The notes: generated by a model from the letters alone, not told the origin. DNA of 18,801 bases from JAVJSU01 sp040219275 (GCA_040219275.1 JAVJSU010000092.1:1-18801), one strand, 5' to 3'; shown: positions 1-7,972, numbered from the stretch's first letter. Program-made: numbers and translations.

Positions 1-131
1 ATGGGCCAGCTGGAACCCATGTACATGACCCCCAGCCCGATGAAACCGATGACGGCGATGAGTGGTGCGATGGTTTGTGCGGCGACTTGCACATCGCCAA
101 AGAATTGCTCGATTGCGGTTGACAGATCCAA
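1..131 (-). CDS. Small pilin-like membrane protein, N-terminal part (runs off window)
   Basis: The minus strand has a perfect AGGAGG (141-146) nine bases before a TTG codon at 131-129, opening a frame that stays open to the window edge. The 43 visible residues begin MDLSTAIEQFFGDVQVAAQT and continue into a hydrophobic helix (IAPLIAVIGFIGLGVMYM) before a short polar GSSWP turn. A short N-terminus followed by a TM helix and a small loop resembles VirB2/TrbC-type pilin subunits or other small type IV secretion membrane proteins. The gene has the same orientation as the transfer-like operon at 2121-7845 and the same kind of start (AGGAGG, then TTG-GAT) as the VirB6-like gene there. It lies downstream of a 33-bp repeat (314-346) that also precedes that operon. 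The specific family is unproven because only the N-terminus is present. The plus-strand frame over the same bases appears to be a shadow. Confidence 0.62.
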   Translation of the reverse strand, partial: MDLSTAIEQFFGDVQVAAQTIAPLIAVIGFIGLGVMYMGSSWP

Positions 132-467
132 CGGAAATTTCCTCCTGAAGCACAGAAACGGGATTGCAGAAGCGAGGCGACAGCGTTCACCTTCGTCCCA
201 CCGACACAGGCAGGATGGCCGTATGACGAGCCGGAATTCTGTGGCGCTGGCATGAGTACTGCCGCTTCGTTTCTACACTTTCAGGATAGGGGCAACCGGG
301 ACAAAATCCCGTCGAGGCTTACAGTCAGAGGCTGGAATTTTACAGTTTGGGCTTGGGAGGATTACGGGATAAAGACGATTTGTGAAACTATTAAGATTTT
401 CTTGTTGAATTGGACGAAAAAGTGCATACTCAAATATATTGTTTCCCTCTACGTTTGAAAGTTAGCT
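132..467. other. Intergenic control region between divergent pilin-like and TIR-FGE genes
   Basis: I see no convincing gene in this 336-bp gap. It holds the ribosome-binding site of the leftward pilin-like gene (141-146), a small hairpin CGGGA-CAAAA-TCCCG (297-311) and the 33-bp repeat at 314-346. The part nearest the TIR-FGE gene (about 360-467) is AT-rich. It has weak promoter-like hexamers (TTGGAC at 410-415, TATATT at 435-440) separated by 19 bp, which is too long to call confidently. Short plus-strand frames here lack ribosome-binding sites and recognisable protein sequence. Confidence 0.6.
314..346 (-). promoter_or_regulatory. 33-bp repeat copy A: paired ACTGTAA operator upstream of the leftward transfer unit
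   Basis: This matches 7907-7939 at 30 of 33 positions, and the three differences form one central block (AGA here, GCG there). On the minus strand it reads ACTGTAA, then 14 bases including AATTCCAGCC, then ACTGTAA again. That makes a direct repeat with a 21-bp period, so both half-sites face the same side of the helix. A further CGGGACAAA match lies 8 bp to the left here and 7 bp in the other copy. It lies about 180 bp upstream of the pilin-like start at 131. It is best read as an operator or activator site shared by two leftward units; the protein that binds it is unknown. Confidence 0.6.
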
Positions 468-2048
468 ATGAATGCACTAACAACCTCGAATAAGACACTA
501 TTCCTGAGCTACTCGCGCAAGCAAACGACGTGGTGTGATGATCTGTACACGGCAATTGATACTTACACAAACTATTACCGATGGCGGGATAACAAAATCC
601 CGGAGAGTGCTGACTGGTGGGATAGCATTTGTGTAAACATAGAAGGATGTTATGCCTTTGTCGCTATTCTGACGCAGGACTATCTCGATTCGGTGTACTG
701 CATGGGGGAACTAGAATACGCGCTCAAGCTGAAAAAACCCGTGATTGCGCTGATGCTACAGCAAGTCGAGTATCCTGCGAAACTCAACGAACAACGCCTG
801 CAATTTGCGCGTGTGAATGATATTGAAATGGCACAGGTCATCAATAAAGTTTTGAGCGCTTGTAACCAGATTACATTAGGCTATACACAGGATGAGTACT
901 CAACCGATATTCACCCGCGTAAACATTTGCGCCCGCATGTGCCAAATCCAAATGCATCCACACCAACACCAGAAGAAGATGTAATTCTCACAAAACAAGT
1001 CAATGAAGTAAATGTACATGGGCAAATACCTACCCGTGATCTGATGCGCCGTTACAACGAAGAAAAAGGGCATAATATTCGCTTAGCGCGAGATTTGCTG
1101 GATAAGATCGCTGGACGGCAGGATGTACCGGTGTTCTTTGATGTGTCGGAAGAAGATAAAGAACTGCAAGTCGCTGAGAGGCTTTTTGCAGAGGAAGAAC
1201 GCCAGCGGCAGCAGATGAAACAAATACACGGTGAATATGATGATCTCGCGCATTATGTTTTGACGGCAAATGCAAAAGCGGCAGTTAAAGCAATCAGGCG
1301 CTTTATGGATGCCTATCCTGCGTATGGTGACCCACAAGATTTGATGCAGAAATTTAGACCCACCAGCCTCTCGCTGTTGCCTGCTCCCTTCGATTGGATA
1401 GAAATCCCTAAGAAGGGCTACAGCATTGCCAAATACCCTGTGACGAATGCCCAATTCGCAAAATTCATTGAAGCTGGCGGCTACAAAAACCAGCAGTGGT
1501 GGACAAAGCAGGGATGGCAGCAACGCGAGAGAGATAAATGGACAGAACCGCGCTATTGGAATGATTCCAAGTGGAATGGAACGAAACAACCAGTTGTGGG
1601 AGTTAGCTGGTATGAAAGTGTTGCTTTTTGTCTGTGGCTGAGCGAAACAGCAGGCGAAAAGATTATGCTACCGACGGAAGAGCAATGGCAGTATGCTGCA
1701 CAAGGCGATGATGGCAGAACTTATCCATGGGACAAATATTGGAATCGTGAGTTGTGTAATAATAATATCGATAAAAAGGGCATTGGCAAAACAACAGATG
1801 TAACGCAGTATGAAGGCAAAGGCGATAGCCCTTTTGGTGTTGTGGATATGGCAGGGAATGTGAGTGAATGGTGTCTGACGGATGATAATAATAAAACGAA
1901 TGACATTAATAGTGATGCTACGGTTCGCGTGCTTCGTAGCGGCTCGTGGCGTCACGACAACCACGGCTTCCGTTGCGATTACCGTCGCATCGGGGTTCCA
2001 CTTCTCAGGTACGACACCATCGGTTTTCGCCTTTCCCGCTTCAAGTAA
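468..2048 (+). CDS. TIR domain - FGE-sulfatase (C-type-lectin-like) fusion protein, possible DGR target
   Basis: This is a 526-aa two-domain protein. Residues about 9-145 form a TIR domain: LFLSYSR opening strand, paired Trp at 50-51, and CMGELEYAL with a Glu at 81 in the position of the NADase catalytic Glu of TIR enzymes. A linker of about 150 residues has a charged, coiled-coil-like stretch (about 230-262). Residues about 308-526 match the FGE-sulfatase/SUMF1 fold: YPVTNAQFAKF, PVVGVSWYESVAFCLWLS, MLPTEEQWQYAAQG, SPFGVVDMAGNVSEWC, VLRSGSW and a terminal IGFRL. The end of the protein coincides with the usual place of DGR variable regions. TIR domains of this kind act in NAD-depleting immunity or signalling; that role is inference here. 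The ribosome-binding site is weak. The gene is more AT-rich than the flanking transfer genes and runs opposite to them, which fits cargo acquired separately. Confidence 0.85.
   Translation: MNALTTSNKTLFLSYSRKQTTWCDDLYTAIDTYTNYYRWRDNKIPESADWWDSICVNIEGCYAFVAILTQDYLDSVYCMGELEYALKLKKPVIALMLQQVEYPAKLNEQRLQFARVNDIEMAQVINKVLSACNQITLGYTQDEYSTDIHPRKHLRPHVPNPNASTPTPEEDVILTKQVNEVNVHGQIPTRDLMRRYNEEKGHNIRLARDLLDKIAGRQDVPVFFDVSEEDKELQVAERLFAEEERQRQQMKQIHGEYDDLAHYVLTANAKAAVKAIRRFMDAYPAYGDPQDLMQKFRPTSLSLLPAPFDWIEIPKKGYSIAKYPVTNAQFAKFIEAGGYKNQQWWTKQGWQQRERDKWTEPRYWNDSKWNGTKQPVVGVSWYESVAFCLWLSETAGEKIMLPTEEQWQYAAQGDDGRTYPWDKYWNRELCNNNIDKKGIGKTTDVTQYEGKGDSPFGVVDMAGNVSEWCLTDDNNKTNDINSDATVRVLRSGSWRHDNHGFRCDYRRIGVPLLRYDTIGFRLSRFK
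1950..2021 (+). other. Candidate DGR variable region at the 3' end of the TIR-FGE gene
   Basis: Immediately after the SGSW motif (residues 491-494), 15 of 24 codons end in C (cac, gac, aac, cac, ggc, ttc, tgc, tac, cgc, atc, ctc, tac, gac, acc, atc), ending at the IGFR motif. In DGR targets, adenine mutagenesis of AAC codons in the template gives NNC codons at exactly this place in FGE/C-lectin folds. The rest of the gene uses mixed third positions. No reverse transcriptase or template repeat is visible in this window, so a template would have to lie elsewhere or have been lost. Confidence 0.45.
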
Positions 2049-2120
2049 GCTTTCTGTATGCTGGTTTCTGTTTTCTGTGTTCTGATAAATTCCCGCGCGG
2101 TGCGCGAGGGAGTCAGGGTA

Positions 2121-3464
2121 TCAATCAATTGTAATCCCAAACCGCCACACCTCTACGATAAGAACTGCAAACGGTTCTCCGCCCCAACCCCAAACAAGCG
2201 TTACATCGACGGCTTGTTCTGGTAGTAATTCAAACGGTTGTAAGCCTTCTGCCGGGACTCGTGGACCAACGGGATTAGGCGCATAGCCGAGCGATAGCCA
2301 GATGTCATCCTGCGTGAAGGTCACGGGGGATGTTCCGCCATTGTAAATCCGCAGGCGCGTCGTGAGTTGCCCCTCAATCGTCGTCACGCTGACCACCTGC
2401 ACATCCAGATAAGCGGATGGGTCGGGCGTGGCGCTCGGCGTTGGGGTCGGCTCCGGCGCGGATTGGGTCGGTTCGTCCACAATCGCAATCAGCTCGCCCG
2501 TGCGCGAGAGTTCCTGATCTTCCGGATATGTCGCTGTGACCAGTGTGCGGGTTGCGGTGGGCAATCCGTTTTCATCCGTCTCACCGATCAACAGGAGCAC
2601 CAATCCGGGTTCGATCTGCCGGAAAATGTCGGTTTCACTGCGGCGTACGTTGGTTTTCTCCGCGAATTCGTAACGCAAAATCGCGCCGGTGTTCATGGTC
2701 AGCGTAAAGGTCGTGCCGTCCGCCATCTGCGCGAACCAATCGGCGTTGTCATCCGAATAGGGAATGCCAATCACCGGACGCACCGCCATGCCGCTGACAA
2801 ATGAGGCGATGTCGGGGTTGAAGTCATAGTTCCATTCGGCGGTACGCACGGCGCGGCGTTGCACCACCCACACACGCGGCATATTTTCGTCCGGCAAGGT
2901 AATTTGCAGATTGACCGGATACGCCGTCTCGCGTGAGGAGTCGCCGCCGGAGATCACGTCGTCCTGCGCTTCGAGGGCGAGGGGTGTGGGGGTTGGGCTG
3001 ATCTCCGGTGTCGGCGAGGTGGTCGGTTCTTCGGTAGATTCGGCATCAAGTTCACTGCCTCCGCCGCTAAAGACGCGCATCACGATGAATCCAGCCACAA
3101 TCACCAGCATCATGGCAATTACGATTACCTTTGTGGAAGGTTTTGTGCGCGAGTTGGTGGACTTGTCATCTTCTTCAAGCGTGTCGTTCGATCTGGCGGC
3201 TTCCTGCACACGTTCAGGCGTACGCGCCCAGCGTGATCCCACGGGAACGAGTGCAGAGTCGTCGTATCGTTTCAGTAATTCCAGTGCCACCCGCCGCTCA
3301 AGGTCATCCGATCCAAGCGCGTTGGCGTTGCGTACCTCACGATCATAAGCGGTACGATAGGATTTCTGGCGATCCGTCGGCACAAGTTCCCACAGCGATT
3401 GCAGGTCATCGAGCGAGAGTGCCTTGAGTTCATCAATCGTGTGATAGTTGAGTGTTTCGGTCAT
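2121..3464 (-). CDS. Single-pass membrane protein with Pro/Thr-rich stalk, last gene of the transfer-like operon
   Basis: This is a 447-aa protein with a type II layout. An acidic and basic cytoplasmic N-terminus (1-110) includes a short predicted helical repeat (DELKALSLDDLQSLWELVP). One TM helix follows at about 111-132 (VIVIAMMLVIVAGFIVMRVF), then a PT-rich linker (about 145-166), a beta-rich external domain, a second PT-rich linker and a C-terminal Ig-like domain (about 350-447, QLTTRLRIYNGGTSPVTFTQ). The ATG overlaps the stop of the VirB6-like gene by four bases, so translation is probably coupled. I recognise no named family. Position and topology suggest an envelope component or accessory of the conjugation apparatus. 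The next gene to the left (TIR-FGE) converges on it with a 72-bp gap. Confidence 0.8.
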   Translation of the reverse strand: MTETLNYHTIDELKALSLDDLQSLWELVPTDRQKSYRTAYDREVRNANALGSDDLERRVALELLKRYDDSALVPVGSRWARTPERVQEAARSNDTLEEDDKSTNSRTKPSTKVIVIAMMLVIVAGFIVMRVFSGGGSELDAESTEEPTTSPTPEISPTPTPLALEAQDDVISGGDSSRETAYPVNLQITLPDENMPRVWVVQRRAVRTAEWNYDFNPDIASFVSGMAVRPVIGIPYSDDNADWFAQMADGTTFTLTMNTGAILRYEFAEKTNVRRSETDIFRQIEPGLVLLLIGETDENGLPTATRTLVTATYPEDQELSRTGELIAIVDEPTQSAPEPTPTPSATPDPSAYLDVQVVSVTTIEGQLTTRLRIYNGGTSPVTFTQDDIWLSLGYAPNPVGPRVPAEGLQPFELLPEQAVDVTLVWGWGGEPFAVLIVEVWRFGITID

Positions 3465-5962
3465 GATGCACCGCCTTTTAGTGTCTGTTCGCCTTCAATG
3501 TGAACATCAATCTCCGGATTGACCGCTACCTGCATTGCACCGAACGCGGTGATTTCCTGTGGCAACATGCGGGCGCTGTGTTCCAATCGCTCGACCTCCC
3601 GTCCGGCATCCTCACGGTTGAGATTGCCGTATCCCATCACCTGTTCGGTCAAAACAGTGCGTAACCCATCGCTCATGCTATTGTCCGGCGACGATTTAAC
3701 CTCGCGCACGACCTGTTCGGCTTGCTCACCACTCAATCCACCCTGTAACGCCTGATTGACGAACATACCAAATCGGGTCAAATCGGCTTGGATGGCGGGC
3801 TGGGTATCACCCGCCGGTTGCACTCCCATCGCCTGCGCCATCCGATCCGCGACGGTGAAATAATCGGCAGTCCCCTGTGCGCCATCCTTGTGAAAACCCG
3901 TAATCACATCGTTCATCACGCCCGCCACATCGCCCGACCCGGACACTTTAAGTTGCCCGACCATCGTTTGCATCCGTGCCGCCTGAAGCATGGTTTCTGC
4001 CGCCGCTTCCAACCGCGAAACGACCTGACCGAGCGCATTATTTTCACCCGTCTCGCCGTTCTTTTGGTCGTTAAGCAGTGCGCCGAGCGTGGAAGACTGT
4101 CCGGTATGGGAGCGCATCACGTCGGTCAGATGTTGTTCCATTTCTTCACCCTGCATCTCGTCGGCGTAAGCGGCGTGTTCCTGTCGACGTTGCGCCTGTA
4201 GCTCATCTTCTTCGGTGGTTGATGTATTTTTGACAGGCGTGAATAAGCCCATGCGTCGAGGCAAGCCATCTGCGGGAAGCATCTCACCATCTGCATCTTC
4301 AAAAAATGCTGACTCATGCGATGGTTTACGTTTACGTGCGCCGCGTGGGAGCGTCCAGTAATCCAGCCCTTCCGCCACCGCAGGCACCAGCATGGGACGA
4401 TTGAGCAGTCGCCCTTCGTCGTCATAATCGGCAGACGCGGGATCACGGTCACTGAGCAGTCGTGCTCCGAGCATCGGTCCGGCGGCACGTCCAACGAGGG
4501 GCAGATTGCGCGCCACCTGCCGCGTGACACTGCCTTCGGTGAATTGTTCCGCCGCCTCGCCCAGCGGAGTATTGCGTGCGCCGGGGAGATAAGCCAGCGT
4601 TCGCGCCGCACCACTCAGACTGGAAAATCCCCCGAGCGACACACCCGCCGCCTGTGATACCGTCGCCCCGCGATTGAGCGCCGCCATCCCCGCCATCGCG
4701 TTTGATCCAAGCGCCAGCGCCCCGCCCGTGACGAGCGCACCCGCCGCCGCCGTTCCCACCGTCGCCATGCCGGGCGAAAGCATCGTGCCACCCGTTGCCT
4801 GTCCCATCGCATTGAACAATCTGTTGAGCGCATTCCAGACGGATTTAATCCCCGACCAGAGCACAATCAGCATAAAAATCAGGCAGATTAAGCCGATGCC
4901 GAGCGTGACCATGCCGTTGCCCGCCGCTGTCCCTGCCAGAAAAAATGTGACGACCAGCGATTGCACCATCGCAATCACGACCGTCTGCACGATCAATTCG
5001 ATCCACTGATCAACAATCGAGCGGGCGATTACTTCCGTCTTTTTGAAGAAGGCAAACAGAATCGCCATGCCAAACGATAAAAACGTGATGCCCATGGCAA
5101 TCGTGATGAGCAGATAGACCAATTGCTCGACCACGCCGAACAGCACCAGTGGCCAGGCGGTCAGCATCCGCGCATGAGAGGACGATGCCATCGCCAGCGA
5201 GTCAGCGCGCTCCTCCTCATCCATCTCACCGAAATAATACGACGAGGTGTTGACATCAAAATAGGAGCCGTCAAAATGCCAATCCTGTGGCACAGGGCTG
5301 ATGTAATTCCCCGTGAACGGGTGACGCAAATGTGCCGGACAACCGGGGGAGTGCATCGGCTGTGGATAGCCCATCACGTCCGGACCATCCGCCCGCAAAT
5401 ACGCCAGCGCCACATCCAGCCCATCAATCGCACCGGCGGAAGTCGCCCCCGGCAGATACACATCCAGATAATCGCACAGCGGACCGAGCGCCAGATCGGT
5501 GGTTTCGACCTGTTCTAATGAGGTAAACGTGCCACCCATCGTGCTTTGCAGACCACTGAGCGTACTCAGATAGAAGCCCTGTGCGACATTGTTACGGAAG
5601 TCATTCATGCCGCGATAGAGCGACGGACCGAGCGCGAAGAACAGTGCTCCGGCGACATACCAGGTAAGCGCACTGCGAAAATTGACCACTTCCAGCCGGA
5701 TGAACGCCGCCAGTAGATAGGTCAATCCGAGCACCAAGAGGGCAATCGCAAAGGCGAAGCTCACCGCGACACTGAGGCTGGCGTTAGTCTGCGCGATGAG
5801 TGGCGAGAAGGCATTTTCGATCAGCCAATCGTTGATGAGGCGGATGGTGTAACCCATCATGATGAAGCCGCGCAGTAGGCTCCAGTGCAAAGCTGCCAGA
5901 CTGAGGATGAGGTTGTAGTAGAAGCTATCAATCGCTTCACGTAATCCGCCAAGAATATCCAA
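3461..5962 (-). CDS. VirB6/TrbL-like polytopic membrane protein with long soluble C-terminus
   Basis: This is an 833-aa protein. The start is TTG at 5962-5960, seven bases after a perfect AGGAGG (5970-5975) that overlaps the stop of the preceding lipoprotein gene. The N-terminal half is strongly hydrophobic, with helices around 15-50, 60-90 and 95-115, then a polar external loop (about 120-265), then three or more helices around 265-385 (LVYLLITIAMGITFLSFGMA, VVIAMVQSLVVTFFLAG, TLGIGLICLIFMLIVLWSGI). A Gly/Ala-rich segment follows (about 390-470), then about 350 residues of charged, helical cytoplasmic sequence. Five or more TMs followed by a long soluble tail is the architecture of VirB6/TrbL inner-membrane channel proteins of type IV secretion systems. 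Sequence identity to a named family cannot be shown by eye. It forms one operon with its neighbours (12-bp gap upstream, 4-bp overlap downstream). Confidence 0.72.
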   Translation of the reverse strand: MDILGGLREAIDSFYYNLILSLAALHWSLLRGFIMMGYTIRLINDWLIENAFSPLIAQTNASLSVAVSFAFAIALLVLGLTYLLAAFIRLEVVNFRSALTWYVAGALFFALGPSLYRGMNDFRNNVAQGFYLSTLSGLQSTMGGTFTSLEQVETTDLALGPLCDYLDVYLPGATSAGAIDGLDVALAYLRADGPDVMGYPQPMHSPGCPAHLRHPFTGNYISPVPQDWHFDGSYFDVNTSSYYFGEMDEEERADSLAMASSSHARMLTAWPLVLFGVVEQLVYLLITIAMGITFLSFGMAILFAFFKKTEVIARSIVDQWIELIVQTVVIAMVQSLVVTFFLAGTAAGNGMVTLGIGLICLIFMLIVLWSGIKSVWNALNRLFNAMGQATGGTMLSPGMATVGTAAAGALVTGGALALGSNAMAGMAALNRGATVSQAAGVSLGGFSSLSGAARTLAYLPGARNTPLGEAAEQFTEGSVTRQVARNLPLVGRAAGPMLGARLLSDRDPASADYDDEGRLLNRPMLVPAVAEGLDYWTLPRGARKRKPSHESAFFEDADGEMLPADGLPRRMGLFTPVKNTSTTEEDELQAQRRQEHAAYADEMQGEEMEQHLTDVMRSHTGQSSTLGALLNDQKNGETGENNALGQVVSRLEAAAETMLQAARMQTMVGQLKVSGSGDVAGVMNDVITGFHKDGAQGTADYFTVADRMAQAMGVQPAGDTQPAIQADLTRFGMFVNQALQGGLSGEQAEQVVREVKSSPDNSMSDGLRTVLTEQVMGYGNLNREDAGREVERLEHSARMLPQEITAFGAMQVAVNPEIDVHIEGEQTLKGGAS

Positions 5963-5974
5963 AATTCGTCCTCC

Positions 5975-6604
5975 TTATAGCGCACAAAACGGATTGGACT
6001 GGTTCACCCATGTAATGACACGGTCATCGTCGGTGATGGTTGGCGTGAGATCGAACGAAAATTGCACCGGATCACCAGCAGATGCTGAGGCGACAAGTTC
6101 AAATTGCCGTGTTTCGTTGGGTGCTAGAGCGTATAAATCCATATCAGCGGAAATACCCACTTCATCTGCGGCGGATTGCGAGGCGCTCCACACACCTGAT
6201 ACTTCACCGTAGGGCGACTGAACCTCGCTAATGAACATCTGCGATGCGGGGAAAATCTCATAATCTTCCTGACCACGATTGCTGACTTCCAGCGTCCACG
6301 CATAAATCGCGTAAAGGTCATCAGGGTGAACCGTCACATCGAGCAGACGAAATTGCACCGATCCCACCGCCACTGCATCGCCCATATAGAAATCCATCGG
6401 TGGCATGATGACCACCGGTGTTGCAGGAAGTAGTGTCGGCGTGCCAGCAAGCACAGTTGGTGGCATGGCAGTCGGGCAGGTAAAGGAAGGTGTGTCGAAT
6501 AATCCCGTCCCCGCACATGCCAGCACTGCCAACAGCATAAAAATAGGTGAAACCAGGACGTAAATTGAACGCCAGAGAATGGTTTTGTGTATCGTTTCAT
6601 TCAT
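5975..6604 (-). CDS. Exported lipoprotein with DUF4352-like Ig domain
   Basis: This is a 209-aa protein. A basic N-terminus and hydrophobic stretch (SIYVLVSPIFMLLAVLAC) end in a lipobox VLAC with the Cys at about residue 30, so it should be lipid-anchored outside the cytoplasmic membrane. The mature part has a short Pro-rich spacer and a beta-sandwich-like domain (VGSVQFRLLDVTVHPDDLYA, then TLEVSNRGQEDYEIFPASQM) of the DUF4352 / extracellular Ig-like kind that binds no known substrate. The start is ATG at 6604 behind GAGGGA. It lies 14 bp downstream of the Thr/Pro-stalk protein gene and 12 bp upstream of the VirB6-like gene, so it is part of the same operon. A role as a small T4SS lipoprotein (VirB7-like in position only) is inference. 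Confidence 0.75.
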   Translation of the reverse strand: MNETIHKTILWRSIYVLVSPIFMLLAVLACAGTGLFDTPSFTCPTAMPPTVLAGTPTLLPATPVVIMPPMDFYMGDAVAVGSVQFRLLDVTVHPDDLYAIYAWTLEVSNRGQEDYEIFPASQMFISEVQSPYGEVSGVWSASQSAADEVGISADMDLYALAPNETRQFELVASASAGDPVQFSFDLTPTITDDDRVITWVNQSNPFCAL

Positions 6605-6618
6605 GAGTAGTAGTCCCT

Positions 6619-7845
6619 CTAAGGAATGAGTCCCGGCTGATTACCCGGTTCGAGCAGGAGCGTGAAACTGGCTTCGGATGCGCCGCTTCGGGTGCGCGGA
6701 ACGTCCCACACCTGATTGAAATAGGGCGCGACCAGCCGCATCTGAACCGCTGATGTGACCTGCAATTCGGCATAACCCTGTGTGTCGGTGAATGCCTGAG
6801 AAATCACGCGATTCGTCCCGACTTCCACCAGACGCACCGAAATCCCCCGAACCCCTTCGGCAGGATCAACCGCGCGATTGCCGTTTTCGTCGTAGGCGAT
6901 GACCAGCGAGATGATCTGCTGTGTCGGCTGTTCCGATGTCGGTGTTGGCTGAGGTAATGGTGGTGCGGCGACCAGTTCCACTGATACAGCAGGACGCGGA
7001 ATTTGCGTCGGTGTGGCGGTTTCCGATGGCGGAGGCTCGAAGCGCGTGTTTGCATTGCCACGAAAGACCTGAATCGCATCCAGCCCGATCACATAGCCTT
7101 CACTGGCGGGATTTTTCTGCTGAGCATTGCGGAGGGTGAGCGTGTGCCGTCCAGCGCTGACGAAGTAGACTCGCGTCCCCGGAAAGCTCAGGTCAGGCGA
7201 GAAAGCGTCCACCGTGTCGATCACCGCATCATCCACAATGACCTCAAACATGCCCATATTGCGCGCCGCCACAAACCGGATACGCAAGCCTTCGCCCTCA
7301 AACGGAAAGGTGACATAACTCGTAGCATTCTCACTGCGGTGATACTGTCCGCGACTCGCCGCCTCGATCTGGCGCGGTTGCCACGGCTGACTATATTGCA
7401 CCAGCGGATGATCCGACTCGAAGCTGTACCAGCCCGTGTAAGGCGGTGGCTGATCGGTGGCATCCGGAAGCGGTTCGATGGGTTGTGGTGGTTCGGAAAG
7501 CAGGGTGATATTTTCGGGAATGGGTGTTGCCGTCGGTGGCACAAACACACCCGGCATCACCGCGCTGATTTCAAAGACGCGAGTGGCTAATGTTGGCGTT
7601 TGTGTGGGTGTAGAAGTTGCCGTGAAAGTTGTTGTGGAGGTGGGCGTAAATGTCGTGGTTGGCGTGAGAGTCACCGTTGGTGTGGCTGAAGGCGTTTGCG
7701 TGAGTGTCGCCGTGAGTGAAGGCAAAACGACCCGCGTTGGCAATATCTGCACCGCCTCACCATCCCCGCGCATCATCACAAAAGCGACGATCCACGGCAC
7801 AATCGCAACCATCTGCAAGCTGAACACCACAATTCGTTTATACAT
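6619..7845 (-). CDS. Surface protein: N-terminal anchor, Thr/Pro stalk, galactose-binding-like domain, SdrD-B-like domain
   Basis: This is a 408-aa protein and the first gene of the transfer-like operon. An N-terminal TM or signal anchor (about 5-25, VVFSLQMVAIVPWIVAFVMM) is followed by a Thr/Pro stalk (about 45-95). A beta-sandwich domain follows (about 145-265) whose YVTFPFEGEGLRIRF, GMFEVIVDD and GRHTLTLRN segments resemble galactose-binding/CBM-like modules. After a second PT-rich linker, a C-terminal domain (about 315-408, VIAYDENGNRAVDPAEGVRG followed by TDTQGYAEL) resembles SdrD-B or carboxypeptidase-regulatory-like repeats. ATG at 7845 lies behind AAGGGA. This is probably an envelope adhesin or structural protein on the donor surface. 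The 33-bp repeat copy at 7907-7939 lies just upstream and may control it. Confidence 0.78.
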   Translation of the reverse strand: MYKRIVVFSLQMVAIVPWIVAFVMMRGDGEAVQILPTRVVLPSLTATLTQTPSATPTVTLTPTTTFTPTSTTTFTATSTPTQTPTLATRVFEISAVMPGVFVPPTATPIPENITLLSEPPQPIEPLPDATDQPPPYTGWYSFESDHPLVQYSQPWQPRQIEAASRGQYHRSENATSYVTFPFEGEGLRIRFVAARNMGMFEVIVDDAVIDTVDAFSPDLSFPGTRVYFVSAGRHTLTLRNAQQKNPASEGYVIGLDAIQVFRGNANTRFEPPPSETATPTQIPRPAVSVELVAAPPLPQPTPTSEQPTQQIISLVIAYDENGNRAVDPAEGVRGISVRLVEVGTNRVISQAFTDTQGYAELQVTSAVQMRLVAPYFNQVWDVPRTRSGASEASFTLLLEPGNQPGLIP

Positions 7846-7906
7846 GAGATCCGTCCCTTTCTTATTCCACCATTCATCATGGCAGAAGGTCGGGACAAAC
7901 CGTGCT

Positions 7907-7939
7907 GAGGCTTACAGTCGCGGGCTGGAATTTTACAGT
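7907..7939 (-). promoter_or_regulatory. 33-bp repeat copy B: paired ACTGTAA operator upstream of the 7845-2121 operon
   Basis: This is the second copy of the repeat at 314-346 (30/33 identical, central GCG instead of AGA), 62 bp upstream of the ATG at 7845 and in the same orientation relative to its downstream gene. On the minus strand the two ACTGTAA half-sites are 21 bp apart. The CGGGACAAA block is also conserved next to it (7891-7899). No clear -35/-10 pair is visible between the repeat and the gene, which would suit an activator-dependent promoter. Confidence 0.6.
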
Positions 7940-7972
7940 GGATAGCTGGTGAAACTCCAGTGGGCTACAGAC

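Noticed and set aside
1..255. 84-codon plus-strand frame at the left edge
   Set aside because: It is Met/Pro-rich with no ribosome-binding site and mirrors the convincing minus-strand pilin-like start with AGGAGG.
252..458. 68-codon plus-strand frame before the TIR-FGE gene
   Set aside because: No ribosome-binding site, and it runs through the 33-bp repeat and AT-rich upstream region; no protein-like features.
2092..2110. GC hairpin between the convergent TIR-FGE and 2121-3464 genes as a terminator
   Set aside because: The stem is short (about 5 bp plus a mismatch) and lacks a T tract on either strand; a link to a DGR hairpin is only speculative.
2367..3427. Several plus-strand frames of 98-145 codons
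   Set aside because: They are antisense shadows of the well-supported minus-strand gene 2121-3464; low-complexity and without start signals.
7457..7945. 162-codon plus-strand frame rich in Val/Gly
   Set aside because: It is the antisense of the Thr/Pro-stalk coding region (periodic codons give a false open frame).
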